The notes under the pieces are model-generated. The model was not told the DNA's origin, did not search any database, and saw only the letters and a program-made list of their open reading frames with translations. Source: Streptomyces sp. SDr-06 (GTDB lineage Bacteria; Actinomycetota; Actinomycetes; Streptomycetales; Streptomycetaceae). From it: 64,000 nucleotides of DNA. The position numbers were made by a program, and so were the translations under genes. The stretch is taken from NCBI RefSeq assembly GCF_003324565.1, contig NZ_QOLA01000007.1, positions 1 through 64,000 of the forward strand. The letters are read 5' to 3'. Of this stretch, positions 6,983 to 15,703 are shown in pieces (within the stretch, counting starts at the first letter, position 1; the number at the start of each line of letters is the position of its first letter).

Positions 6983-9772
6983 TCACGGCGTGGGCCGCGT
7001 GCGGGTGGCGTGTTGGTCGAGGGCGAGCCACACGCGGTCCCGGGTGACCGGCAGTTCGGTGAAACGGATGCCGGTGGCGTCGCGCAGCGCGTTGGCGAAG
7101 GCGGGGGCCACCGGGTTGAAGGGGCTCTCGCTCATCGACTTGGCTCCGAGCGGCCCGATGGCATCGGTGGTCTCCATGAAGTGGACCTCGGTGCGCGGCA
7201 CATCGGCGTACTGCGGCAGGCGGTAGCGGCGGAAGGCGGCCGTGGTGACCTCGCCGCGGTCGTCGACGCGCACCGTCTCGAAGAGCGTCGCGCCGAGCGC
7301 CTGGGCCACGCCGCCCTCCACCTGGCCGCGGCACTGCATCGGGTTCATGACCTTTCCGGCATCGGCGGCGTGGACGCTGCGGAGGATGCGTATCTCGCCG
7401 GTCCCGGGGTCCACGGCGAGCCGGAACCACTGGGCGTTGAAGGCGACCGAGCGCGGTGAGCCGCCCCAGTGGCCGTCGGCGGCCAGCTCCTCCTGCGCGC
7501 CCGCGGCCCGGGCCGCCTCGTGCAGCTCCTTGAGCGTCAGCACCCGGCCCGCGCAGTCGACGGCCTCGGGCCCGAGCACGCACCGGTGCCGGGCCACCTT
7601 GGTGTGCCGGGCGGCGAAGGTACGCAGCCGTTCGGCCAGCGAGGCCGCCGCGAGCAGCACGGCCTTTCCGGCCACGACCGTGCCCGCCGAGCCGAAGGCG
7701 CCGGTGTCGTGGCGCACGACGTCGGTGTCGGACTGCCGCACCCTGAGCCGGTCCTCGGTGGTGTTGAGGGCTCCGGCGGCGATCTGCTGGTGGACGGTGG
7801 TGGTGCCGTTGCCGAACTCCGCCGTGCCGACCGCGATGTCGTACGTCCCGTCGGACAACAGCGTCAGGCGGGCGTCGGCGTAGTGGCCGCCGGGCGGCCC
7901 GGTCGCGATCATCGCCACGGCCGTCCCCTGGCCCACCAGCCATCCGTCGGGCGCCTTCGCGCCGCTGTCGTCCTCGGCGATGGCCTCGCGGACCACCGCG
8001 AGACACTGGTCGAGTCCGTACGAGGCGATGTGGAGGTCCTCCTCCTCGCCGATGGGGCTCGCCATGTGCTCGCCGGGCCCGATGATGTTCTTCTCGCGGA
8101 AGACCAGCGGGTCCATGCCGAGCCGGCGCGCCAGCTCGTCCATCACCGACTCGACGGCGAAGGTGACCTGCCCGAGGCCGTAGCCCCGGAAGGCGCCCGC
8201 CGGAACGACGTTGGTGTAGACCGAGTACGCGTCCACCTTCTTGTGCGGCGCGCGGTACACGGCGAACGACTCGCCCACGCTGTGGAACATCACGGCGGGG
8301 CCGTGGTTGCCGTAGGCGCCGGTGTTGGAGACCACGCGCATCCGGATCGCGGTCAGGGTGCCGTCGGCGCGGGCGCCCGCCTTGATCCTGATGGTGAAGG
8401 GGTGGCGGGTGGTCGCTCCGTAGAACTGCTCGGCCCGGGTGTACTCCAGCTTCACCGGGCGCCGCAGTCTGAGCGCCGCCAGGGTGACGATGTCCTCGGT
8501 CAGCATCTCCTGCTTGCCACCGAATCCGCCGCCCACCCGCCCGGCCACGACCCGGACCTCGTCCTCGGGCAGGTCGAACAGGGCGCACAGCGCGCGGCGC
8601 GTCAGGAACGGCGTCTGGGTGGAGGAGCGCACGGTCAGCCGTTCCCCGGTGCCGTCCTCCTTGGGCTCGAAGTAGGCGACACAGCCGTGCGTCTCCAGGC
8701 TGGCGTGCTGGACGCGCTGGGTGCGGAAGGTCTCCTCGTGGATCACGGCGGCGTCCACGAAGCCGTCCGCGACCGAGCCGATCTCGCCGTGCACCTCGCC
8801 CGCCACGTTGTTCTCCACCCGGGCGATCCGCTCCTTCGGCCCCTTGCCCGCGTGGATGACCGGCGCGCCGGGCGCCATCGCCTCCTCCGGGTCGATGACG
8901 TACGGGAGTTGCTCGTAGACCACCTCCACCCGGCGGCAGCCCTCCTCGGCGGCCTGTTCGCTGTCGGCGACGACGGCGGCGACGCGCTGGCCGACATGGC
9001 GGACGGTGTCGTCGAGGACGCGGGTGTCGTCGGGGTCCTCGGTGGGGTGCTCGTGGCGGGCGGAGGAGTACAGCGTCGTGGGCGCGTCCTCGTGGGTGAG
9101 GACCGCGTGCACCCCGGGCACGCGCAGGGCGGACGCCGTGTCGATGGAGACGATCCGGGCGTGCGGGTGCGGGGAGCGCAGCAGTTTCATGTGGAGGAGC
9201 CCGGGCACCTCGACGTCGAAGGTGTAGCGCGCGGTGCCGGTCACCACCTGGGGGCCCGCGGGTGCGCCGAGACTCCTGCCGACCGCCTCGCCCGCGCCGG
9301 GGCGCTCGGTGTGCCGTACACCGCGTACGGCGTCCTCGATGGCGCGGTAGCCGGTGCAGCGGCAGATGTTGCCCTTGAACGCGCGGGGCAGGTCCGCCAG
9401 TTTGCCGTCGTCGTGCTCGGTGCCCCGCTCGGCTTCGAGAGCGGCCGTCGTCATCAGGAACCCGGCGGTGCAGAAGCCGCACTGGAAGCCCTGTGCGTCG
9501 AGGAACTTCCGCTGGACGGGGTGGAGTTCACCGTCCGGGGAGGCGAGGCCCTCGACGGTCGTCACGCGGCGTCCCGCCGCCCGGACCGCCGGATACAGAC
9601 AGCTGTGGACCGGCTCGCCGTCGACGTGCACGGTGCAGGCTCCGCAGTCCCCCTGGTCGCACCCCTTCTTCACGCCGAACCAGCCGCGCTCGCGCAGATA
9701 GGTGCGCAGACACTGGCCGGCGCGTGGCTCCGCGTCGAAGTGCTGGTCGTTGACCTCGATGCCGAAGCTCAT
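6983..9772 (-). CDS. Xanthine dehydrogenase family, fused 2Fe-2S and molybdopterin subunit
   Basis: A 929-residue fusion. The N-terminal 160 residues are the two [2Fe-2S] domains: a plant-type cluster (GCDQGDCGACTV plus a downstream Cys) and the helical second cluster (QCGFCTAG and ICRCTGYR). The rest is the molybdopterin-binding subunit with GGFGGKQE, AFRGYGLGQ, and near the end GAKSMSESPFN, whose Glu matches the catalytic base position. Such enzymes hydroxylate purines, aldehydes or N-heterocycles at the Mo centre. The start is the ATG at 9772, which overlaps the FAD subunit stop (TGATG). Usually the iron-sulfur and Mo chains are separate in Actinobacteria, so the fusion is a useful mark. 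No XdhC-type maturation factor is nearby, and the substrate cannot be told. Confidence 0.9.
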   Translation of the reverse strand: MSFGIEVNDQHFDAEPRAGQCLRTYLRERGWFGVKKGCDQGDCGACTVHVDGEPVHSCLYPAVRAAGRRVTTVEGLASPDGELHPVQRKFLDAQGFQCGFCTAGFLMTTAALEAERGTEHDDGKLADLPRAFKGNICRCTGYRAIEDAVRGVRHTERPGAGEAVGRSLGAPAGPQVVTGTARYTFDVEVPGLLHMKLLRSPHPHARIVSIDTASALRVPGVHAVLTHEDAPTTLYSSARHEHPTEDPDDTRVLDDTVRHVGQRVAAVVADSEQAAEEGCRRVEVVYEQLPYVIDPEEAMAPGAPVIHAGKGPKERIARVENNVAGEVHGEIGSVADGFVDAAVIHEETFRTQRVQHASLETHGCVAYFEPKEDGTGERLTVRSSTQTPFLTRRALCALFDLPEDEVRVVAGRVGGGFGGKQEMLTEDIVTLAALRLRRPVKLEYTRAEQFYGATTRHPFTIRIKAGARADGTLTAIRMRVVSNTGAYGNHGPAVMFHSVGESFAVYRAPHKKVDAYSVYTNVVPAGAFRGYGLGQVTFAVESVMDELARRLGMDPLVFREKNIIGPGEHMASPIGEEEDLHIASYGLDQCLAVVREAIAEDDSGAKAPDGWLVGQGTAVAMIATGPPGGHYADARLTLLSDGTYDIAVGTAEFGNGTTTVHQQIAAGALNTTEDRLRVRQSDTDVVRHDTGAFGSAGTVVAGKAVLLAAASLAERLRTFAARHTKVARHRCVLGPEAVDCAGRVLTLKELHEAARAAGAQEELAADGHWGGSPRSVAFNAQWFRLAVDPGTGEIRILRSVHAADAGKVMNPMQCRGQVEGGVAQALGATLFETVRVDDRGEVTTAAFRRYRLPQYADVPRTEVHFMETTDAIGPLGAKSMSESPFNPVAPAFANALRDATGIRFTELPVTRDRVWLALDQHATRTRPTP

Positions 9773-10602
9773 CAGGCACCGTCCCCGGGGAGCCGGGTCA
9801 GTTCGTGGCGCACTTCCTCGGCGAGGCGCTGCCCCATGTGGTGACGCCACTCGGGCAGCCCGTGGATGTCGTCGAACCAGTCGTCCTCGCGGACCGCCGC
9901 CTCGACGGCCCGCCGCAGTTCGCCCCTGTCCGGAGGGAGCGGGAACCAGAGGCGGAACGGCCGTACGGTGGCGGCGCTGATCGTCACGGCCAGCGACCCG
10001 TCCACGGGGTCGAGCGTCCCGATGACCAGGGCGCCCGAGCGGCCGAGCCCGTACAGGGACGCCTGCCGGAAGGCGGTACGGCAGCCGAGGGCGCGCGCGG
10101 GCAGGGTGACCGACCGGAGCAACTCGCCCTCGTTCAGGTCCTTGCGGCCCGCGCCGGTGATGAAGTCGACGACCTTCAGGCTGCGCGTCGCGCCCGTCTG
10201 CGACTGGAGCAGGCACGTGCCGTCGAGTGCGGCGGTCAGCGAGATCATGGGTCCCGCGGGCAGCCCGTTGCACAGGTTTCCGCCCACGGTCGCCATGTTC
10301 CAGATCTTGAACGAGGCCAGGAACGCCCGGCAGCACTGCTCGAACAGCGGCGCCGCCCGCGCCGGGAGCGTCCGTCCGAACCGGTACAGCTGGGCGATGG
10401 TGCAGGTGGCGGCGATCTCCAGGGACCCGTCCGCCCCAACGCTCAGGGGCTCCCACCCCATGCGGCTCAGATCCACCAGCCGCCGCAGCTGCGGCTGGGG
10501 CTCCGAGAACAGATATGTGCCGCCGCCCAGCCACGCGTCCCCCGGCTGCCAGGGCTCACGAAGCCGTGCGTCCCGCACGTCCGTCACCGTGTTCAGATCC
10601 AT
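9772..10602 (-). CDS. FAD-binding subunit of a molybdenum hydroxylase
   Basis: A 276-residue protein of the xanthine dehydrogenase FAD-subunit family. The N-terminal half has the flavin-binding sequence WLGGGTYLF and later MATVGGNLCNGLPAG, the typical TxGGN loop. The C-terminal half is the CO-dehydrogenase flavoprotein C-terminal domain. The chosen ATG at 10602 has a GGGGGAGA ribosome binding site; an open frame runs further upstream but without one. It passes electrons from the 2Fe-2S centres of the fused subunit to NAD or another acceptor. Its stop overlaps the start of that subunit, so the two are made together. Confidence 0.88.
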   Translation of the reverse strand: MDLNTVTDVRDARLREPWQPGDAWLGGGTYLFSEPQPQLRRLVDLSRMGWEPLSVGADGSLEIAATCTIAQLYRFGRTLPARAAPLFEQCCRAFLASFKIWNMATVGGNLCNGLPAGPMISLTAALDGTCLLQSQTGATRSLKVVDFITGAGRKDLNEGELLRSVTLPARALGCRTAFRQASLYGLGRSGALVIGTLDPVDGSLAVTISAATVRPFRLWFPLPPDRGELRRAVEAAVREDDWFDDIHGLPEWRHHMGQRLAEEVRHELTRLPGDGA

Positions 10603-10757
10603 GTCTCCCCCTGCCCTTGGCCTGCTGCGTCCAGGCCAGTGAAGCCGGGGGAGCGGCCTGAAACGACTGGTTCGGTACACGGAAAACGTGCGGTCGGCGG
10701 GTCACGTCCTGGAGGAACCACCAGCGGGATCCGGGGTGGCGGACGGGGCAAGGTGGC

Positions 10758-11417
10758 TCAGCGGGGTGTACCGCCCGCTTCGGCGGCGCTCTTCAGGTCG
10801 CTCATCCACTTCTCCAGGCCCTGGCCCAGGAGCTCGGTGGCGGCGGGGACGTTCGCGTCGACCTGGGGGCCGGTGTGCGTCTCCTCGGTCCGCACCAGGA
10901 CGCCGTCCTTGACCTTGATGAAGTTCCACACGTGGACGCCGTCGATGTGCAGCCCTTCGCCGATCGCGGGGCCGGTCCAGCGGATGCAGGAGTTGCGCTT
11001 GATCTGCTGGACGGTCGAGGTGATGTCCAGGCTGGTGGCGGGAGTCGCGGGGTTGGGCGGCACCGGCGTCGTCCACCGGAAGGCCGAGCCCGCCCGCAGC
11101 GGGCCGTGGTCGAGGCGCTCGCTGGTCTTGACCGCGGGCTGCCAGGACGGCCAGCGCTCCACGTCGGTCTGCACCTTCCAGATGGTGCTCAGCGGAGCGT
11201 GGATGACCGTCTCGGTCCGGTAGCGGACCTGCGCGCCCGGGTCGACGCCCTCCCCGCGGCAGGTGAGCGCCTTGCCGGGGTGGGGGGTGGCCCCGGCGGG
11301 CGTCGCCAGGGCGCCGAGCACGGCGACGGCGAGCGGGACGGCGACCAGGGCGGCACGGCCGCCGGCGCGGCGGATGCGGCGGTTCGACCCGGTGGGCGAG
11401 GTGGCGGAGGCAGACAT
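10758..11417 (-). CDS. Secreted SRPBCC-fold protein
   Basis: A 219-residue protein with an N-terminal signal peptide (Arg-rich start, hydrophobic ALVAVPLAVAVLGALA, then ATPAGATPH as the likely cleavage zone). The mature part has the SRPBCC (START/Bet v 1-like) ligand-binding signature: VIHAPLSTIWKVQTDVERWPSW near the start and a long C-terminal helix ending in LEKWMSDLKSAAE. Such domains bind hydrophobic ligands. It is transcribed away from a TetR gene whose operator-like palindromes lie over its promoter, so TetR probably represses it. The ligand is unknown. Confidence 0.8.
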   Translation of the reverse strand: MSASATSPTGSNRRIRRAGGRAALVAVPLAVAVLGALATPAGATPHPGKALTCRGEGVDPGAQVRYRTETVIHAPLSTIWKVQTDVERWPSWQPAVKTSERLDHGPLRAGSAFRWTTPVPPNPATPATSLDITSTVQQIKRNSCIRWTGPAIGEGLHIDGVHVWNFIKVKDGVLVRTEETHTGPQVDANVPAATELLGQGLEKWMSDLKSAAEAGGTPR

Positions 11418-11488
11418 GACGTTCCCCTTGCGTAGGAGGTGTGCGAGTGGTCGGGCGTACGGCCGGAGAGGCCCGTCAGGCCCGTTCC

Positions 11489-11565
11489 TTAGAGGCCTTG
11501 CCGTTCGCTAGAAGTTCTAACATCACACTGCGGTGGCCGTCAATAACCTTCGTGATAGCCTCTAA
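11489..11565 (-). promoter_or_regulatory. Divergent TetR operator and promoter of the SRPBCC gene
   Basis: Between the SRPBCC gene and the TetR gene lies a perfect palindrome TAGAA-G-TTCTA (11509-11519) and an outer 8-bp inverted repeat TTAGAGGC (11489-11496) / GCCTCTAA (11558-11565). On the minus strand a TTGACG (11538-11543) followed after 16-18 bases by TGTTAG or TAGAAC fits a -35/-10 pair. Its -10 overlaps the palindrome, which is how a TetR repressor would block it. The assignment is from sequence only. Confidence 0.6.
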
Positions 11566-11613
11566 CGGAAAGGGGCGGCTGGAGCCGCGACCGTAGGGAG
11601 AGGTGGCAGGCCT

Positions 11614-12276
11614 GTGGCGGACAAGGGCGCCGAGACCCCGCGCGAGCGCTATCGCGCGCAGGTCCGGGCGGAGATCAAGCAGCACGCGTGGGAGCAGATC
11701 GCGACGGCGGGGGCGTCCGCGCTCTCGCTGAATGCCATCGCCAAGCAGATGGGCCTGAGCGGTCCGGCGCTCTACCGGTACTTCGCCGGTCGCGACGACC
11801 TGATCACCGAACTCGTCCGGGACGCCTACCGCAGCCTCGCCGACACCCTCCGCGCGGCCGTCGCGGAATCCAAGACCGGCCCCGACGTCACCACGCTGGC
11901 CCGGGCGTTGCGCGGCTGGGCCCTGGAGGACCCCAACCGGTACTTCCTGATCTACGGCACGCCCGTTCCGGGCTATCACGCGCCCGACGACACCACCGCG
12001 ATCACCTCCCAGATCATGGCGATGCTGCTCGACGCCTTCGCCGCGCTGCCCGACGGGCCCGTGACGCCGTTCGCCGCGCACCTCGAAGAGCACCGCCAGT
12101 GGGCGGACGGCCACCCCGCCTCACCCGTGGCGCTCCAGCGCGCGCTGGCCTTCTGGACGAGGCTGCACGGCGTGCTCTCCCTCGAGGCCGCCGGTCACTT
12201 CACCGGCATGGGGTTCGACCCCGCGCAGCTCTTCGCGGCCGAACTGGACAGCCTGCCGGCGCGGGCGTCGCGTTAG
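11614..12276 (+). CDS. TetR family transcriptional regulator
   Basis: A 220-residue regulator starting at GTG 11614, with GGGAGAGG as ribosome binding site. The N-terminal HTH (about 20-65) is typical: INAIAKQMGLSGPALYRYF-type sequence with the aromatic YRYFAGRDDL at the end of the recognition helix. The C-terminal domain (about 85-215) resembles the TetR C-terminal WHG-like ligand-binding domain, with a WTRLHGVLSLE stretch. It is divergent from the SRPBCC gene, with palindromes between them, so local autorepression and control of that gene is likely. The inducer is unknown. Confidence 0.87.
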   Translation: MADKGAETPRERYRAQVRAEIKQHAWEQIATAGASALSLNAIAKQMGLSGPALYRYFAGRDDLITELVRDAYRSLADTLRAAVAESKTGPDVTTLARALRGWALEDPNRYFLIYGTPVPGYHAPDDTTAITSQIMAMLLDAFAALPDGPVTPFAAHLEEHRQWADGHPASPVALQRALAFWTRLHGVLSLEAAGHFTGMGFDPAQLFAAELDSLPARASR

Positions 12277-12326
12277 CCCGCCGGGGCCCGCACGGCCCGC
12301 CTGCCCGGCGGGCGGCGCGCTCCGAC

Positions 12327-12361
12327 GGCCGGGGACGCCGGTCCTGTCCTCGTCCCCGGCC
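12327..12361. terminator. Convergent terminator hairpin
   Basis: An 11-bp perfect stem GGCCGGGGACG (12327-12337) / CGTCCCCGGCC (12351-12361) sits between the convergent TetR and thioesterase genes. There is no T-run, as is common in Streptomyces. Confidence 0.6.
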
Positions 12362-12367
12362 GCCCGC

Positions 12368-12856
12368 TCAGCCCGAGGCCCCGGCCCGCTCGCCCCGCCG
12401 TCGCAGGGCGCGCAGATGACGCTGGTGGTCCTCCGTCGTGACCGGGCGCAGGCCGGGTACCCGGCGGGGCGCTCCGTCCTCGCCGATCGCCACGAACGTC
12501 AGCCGGGCGGTGGCCACTTCGGCGGTGGGCCCCGAGGCGTTCCACCGCTCGGCGCTCACCCGCACGCCCACGTCCATCGAGGTGCGGCCCGCGTACTCCA
12601 CACAGGCGCGCACGCTCACCAGGTCGCCCGCGTGGACGGGGAGCAGGAAGGTCATCCGGTCGACCGAGACGGTCACGGCGGGGCAGCCCGCGTGGCGTCC
12701 GGCGGCCGCCGCGGCGGCGTCGTCGATGAGTTTCATGAGGACGCCGCCGTGGATGGTCCCGTACAGGTTGGTGTCGTGCTCGCTCATGATGTGGGCGAGC
12801 GTGACATCCGAGTCGGCCGGGGCCTTGTGGGCCGGGCCGCTGGTGATGGTGTCCAC
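12368..12856 (-). CDS. Acyl-CoA thioesterase, hotdog fold
   Basis: A 162-residue single hotdog-domain protein. The signature is the segment HDTNLYGTIHGGVLMKLIDDAA (about 26-48), where the HGG and the Asp in LIDDAA match the YciA/BACH-type acyl-CoA thioesterase active site. The reaction would be hydrolysis of acyl-CoA to the free acid and CoA in the cytoplasm. It starts at GTG 12856, and MetE ends upstream of it with a 13-base gap on the same strand, so readthrough from metE is possible. The chain-length preference cannot be told. Confidence 0.88.
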   Translation of the reverse strand: MDTITSGPAHKAPADSDVTLAHIMSEHDTNLYGTIHGGVLMKLIDDAAAAAAGRHAGCPAVTVSVDRMTFLLPVHAGDLVSVRACVEYAGRTSMDVGVRVSAERWNASGPTAEVATARLTFVAIGEDGAPRRVPGLRPVTTEDHQRHLRALRRRGERAGASG

Positions 12857-12869
12857 GTCACAGGGCCTT

Positions 12870-15230
12870 TCAGTGCGGGGCGAGAAGGTGGCGCCGGGCC
12901 TCGCGGGCCGCCGCCGTCATGCGTTCCAGGGCCGGTCGGACCTCGGCCCAGTCGCGGGTCTTCAGGCCGCAGTCGGGATTGATCCACAGCCGCTCGGCCG
13001 GTACGGAGCGAAGCGCCCGGGTGATGAGGCGCGCGGTCTCCTCCTCGGACGGGACGCGGGGCGAGTGGATGTCGTACACGCCCGGGCCGACCTGGCGCGG
13101 GTAGCCCGCCGCGGCCAGCTCGTCCGCCACACGCATGTGGGAGCGGGCCGCTTCGAGGCTGATGACGTCCGCGTCCAGGTCGTCGATGGCGGAGAGGATC
13201 TCCCCGAACTCGGCGTAGCACATGTGGGTGTGGATCTGGGTGTCCGGGCGCACCCCGCTGGTGGTGAGGCGGAAGGCCTCGGTGGCCCAGCCCAGGTAGG
13301 CGGGGCGGTCGGCCGTCCGCAACGGCAGGGTTTCACGCAGCGCCGGCTCATCGACCTGGATCACCGAAGTGCCTTCGTCCTCCAGTTCGTTGACCTCGTC
13401 ACGCAGGGCCAGGGCGACCTGGCGGGCGGTGTCGGCCAGCGGCTGGTCGTCGCGGACGAAGGACCACGCGAGCATGGTGACCGGTCCCGTGAGCATGCCC
13501 TTGACGGGACGCTCGGTGAGGGACTGGGCGTACGCCGTCCAGCGGACCGTCATCGGCTCCGGCCGGGAGATGTCGCCGGCCAGGACCGGCGGGCGGACGT
13601 AGCGGGTGCCGTACGACTGGACCCAGCCGTGCTGGGTGGCGAGGTAGCCGGTGAGCCGTTCGGCGAAGTACTGCACCATGTCGTTGCGTTCGGGCTCGCC
13701 GTGCACCAGGACGTCGAGGCCGGTCTTCTCCTGGAAGGAGACGACCTCGCGGATCTCGGCCTCGATGCGCTCCTCGTACGTGGTGGTCCCGATGCGTCCG
13801 GCGCGCAGGTCGGCGCGGGCGCCTCGCAGCTCACCGGTCTGCGGGAACGAGCCGATCGTCGTCGTGGGCAGCGGCGGCAGCCGCAGCTGGGCGCGCTGTG
13901 CGGCGGCCCGGTGTGCGTACGGATGGGCCCGGTGGGTGTCGGCGTCGGTGACGGCGGCCGTCCGGGCGCGCACCGCCGGGGCACGGGTGACGGCAGAGGC
14001 CGCGCGGGAGGCCAAGTCGGCCCGGTTGGCGGCGAGTTCGGCGGCGATCGCGCCTGTTCCCGCGGTCAGTCCGCGGGCCAGGGTGACGACTTCGGCCGTC
14101 TTCTGCCGGGCGAACGCGAGCCAGCGGCCGATCTGCGGCTCGATGCCGCGTTCGGCGGCCGCGTCGAGCGGGACGTGCAGCAGCGAGCAGGAGGCGGCGA
14201 CGTCCACCCGGTCGGCGAGGCCGAGAAGCGTGGCCAGGGTGGACAGCGACTTCTCCAGGTCGTTGATCCACACATTGCGTCCGTCGACGACCCCCGCCAC
14301 GAGCCGCTTGCCGGGGAGGCCGCCGATCGCGGCGAGATCGGCGAGGTTGGCGGCGGCAGGTCCGGTGAAGTCCAGGGCGAGCCCCTCGACGGGCGACTTG
14401 GCGAGCGCCGGCAGCGCCTCGCCGAGCCGGTCGAAGTAGGAGGCGACCAGGAGCTTGGGGCGGTCCGTGAGGCTGCCGAGCTCGCGATAGGCGCGTGCGG
14501 CGGCGTTCACTTCGGCGGGGGTGCGGTCCTGCACGAGAGCGGGCTCGTCCAACTGCACCCAGGCGGCACCCGCCGCCCGCAGATCGGCCAGCACCCGCGC
14601 GTACACGGGCAGCAGCCGGTCCAGGAGGGTCAGCGGCTGGAAGTCGTCGGCCACCCCGGGAGCGGGCTTGGCCAGCAGGAGGTAGGTCACCGGACCCACG
14701 AGCACGGGGCGTGCGGCGTGCCCGAGCGCGAGGGCCTCATCGAGCTCCCCGACCTGCTTGGACGAGTCGGCCTTGAACACGGTGCCGGGGCCCAACTCCG
14801 GCACCAGATAGTGGTAGTTCGTGTCGAACCACTTGGTCATCTCCAGCGGCGCCGCGTCCTGGGTGCCGCGCGCCATGGCGAAGTAGCCGTCGAGGGCGCG
14901 TTCTGCGGCCGGGGCGGAGCGGGAGTCCGGGGAGCGGTCGGCCGAGGCGGCGGCGCGGTGGCGCTCGGGGACGGCGCCGATCATGACGCTGGTGTCGAGG
15001 ACGTGGTCGTAGTACGAGAAGTCACCGGTCGGCACCTCGTGGACGCCTGCCTCGGTGAGCGTGCGCCAGGTGGCCGCCCGCAGTTCGGCGGCGGTGCGCC
15101 GCAGTTCGTCGGCTTCGACGCGGCCCTTCCAATAGCCTTCGACGGCCTTCTTCAGTTCCCGGTTCGGGCCCTGGCGGGGGTAGCCGTACACGGTGGCGTG
15201 TGCCTGCGCGGCTGTGGGCTCGGTTGCCAC
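12870..15230 (-). CDS. metE: Cobalamin-independent methionine synthase MetE
   Basis: A 786-residue protein of the expected MetE size (about 750-790). It has the duplicated barrel: an N-terminal half beginning with a GYPRQGPNRELKKA sequence and a catalytic C-terminal half. The zinc ligands are visible in THMCYAEFGE (His and Cys) and NPDCGLKTR (Cys). It transfers the methyl group of methyl-tetrahydropteroyltriglutamate to homocysteine. The start is GTG 15230 with GGAGAG in front; an upstream extension of the frame lacks such a site and would run into the riboswitch. Expression should fall when cobalamin is present, through the leader riboswitch at 15395-15600. Confidence 0.96.
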   Translation of the reverse strand: MATEPTAAQAHATVYGYPRQGPNRELKKAVEGYWKGRVEADELRRTAAELRAATWRTLTEAGVHEVPTGDFSYYDHVLDTSVMIGAVPERHRAAASADRSPDSRSAPAAERALDGYFAMARGTQDAAPLEMTKWFDTNYHYLVPELGPGTVFKADSSKQVGELDEALALGHAARPVLVGPVTYLLLAKPAPGVADDFQPLTLLDRLLPVYARVLADLRAAGAAWVQLDEPALVQDRTPAEVNAAARAYRELGSLTDRPKLLVASYFDRLGEALPALAKSPVEGLALDFTGPAAANLADLAAIGGLPGKRLVAGVVDGRNVWINDLEKSLSTLATLLGLADRVDVAASCSLLHVPLDAAAERGIEPQIGRWLAFARQKTAEVVTLARGLTAGTGAIAAELAANRADLASRAASAVTRAPAVRARTAAVTDADTHRAHPYAHRAAAQRAQLRLPPLPTTTIGSFPQTGELRGARADLRAGRIGTTTYEERIEAEIREVVSFQEKTGLDVLVHGEPERNDMVQYFAERLTGYLATQHGWVQSYGTRYVRPPVLAGDISRPEPMTVRWTAYAQSLTERPVKGMLTGPVTMLAWSFVRDDQPLADTARQVALALRDEVNELEDEGTSVIQVDEPALRETLPLRTADRPAYLGWATEAFRLTTSGVRPDTQIHTHMCYAEFGEILSAIDDLDADVISLEAARSHMRVADELAAAGYPRQVGPGVYDIHSPRVPSEEETARLITRALRSVPAERLWINPDCGLKTRDWAEVRPALERMTAAAREARRHLLAPH

Positions 15231-15394
15231 GAGTCTCTCCTTCGCGAGCTCTTCGGTGGAGCGAACCCGGGACGGGACGAAGGCGCGAAGGGGCGAAGGA
15301 CCGCGGGCGCGGCTCTTGTGCCGCCACCGTCGGTGCGTACGCCGACCCGCCCTCGAGGTCACCGGGATCTCCGCACGCGATCGGTCGCGCACGG

Positions 15395-15600
15395 GCAGTG
15401 GCAGGTCTTCGGACTCGCGGGCGCGCCTCGTGACGTACGAGGCATCTAATGGCCGTCGCTTCCCAGGCCCGGCCGGGCCCAGTGCGTATGACGGCGGTCG
15501 TTCCCGCTCACCGCTGCGGGGCAGTCCCGGATTCCCACCGGGTTCCCTCTTACGACGCATCCCGCCTGGCGGACGGGGCGAACCAGCTGCACCAGCAGCC
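15395..15600 (-). ncRNA. Cobalamin (B12) riboswitch of metE
   Basis: On the minus strand the conserved core reads in order: AGAGGGAACCCGGTGGGAAT (about 15530-15549), CCGGGACTGCCCCGCAGCGG (about 15511-15529), then GAGTCCGAAGACCTGCC (about 15400-15416). These are the classic cobalamin riboswitch blocks (GGTG-AATCC, CTGCCCCGCAACGG and the AGTC-GAAGACCTGCC closing box). The element sits about 165 bases ahead of the metE start. The ends given are approximate. It lets the cell shut off the B12-independent enzyme when B12 is available for MetH. Confidence 0.93.
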
Positions 15601-15703
15601 TAGATGCTCGACCGGCGCCCCGGGAACCGCATAGGGGCGGCCCGCACGGTGAGGTGCGGCACGTGGTGGTCCCGCCGGGGCCGCCCCTCGCGTCCGGCGT
15701 CGG

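Noticed and set aside
4293..9482. A 1,729-codon open frame on the minus strand across the radical SAM, DUF5825 and Mo hydroxylase genes
   Set aside because: It is the shadow of real genes in GC-rich DNA. It gives Arg/Gly/Val-rich low-complexity sequence and no known domain, while the opposite or other frames give clear enzymes.
12438..15449. A 1,003-codon plus-strand frame antisense to metE
   Set aside because: MetE has zinc-ligand motifs and a riboswitch leader; the antisense frame has only low-complexity sequence.
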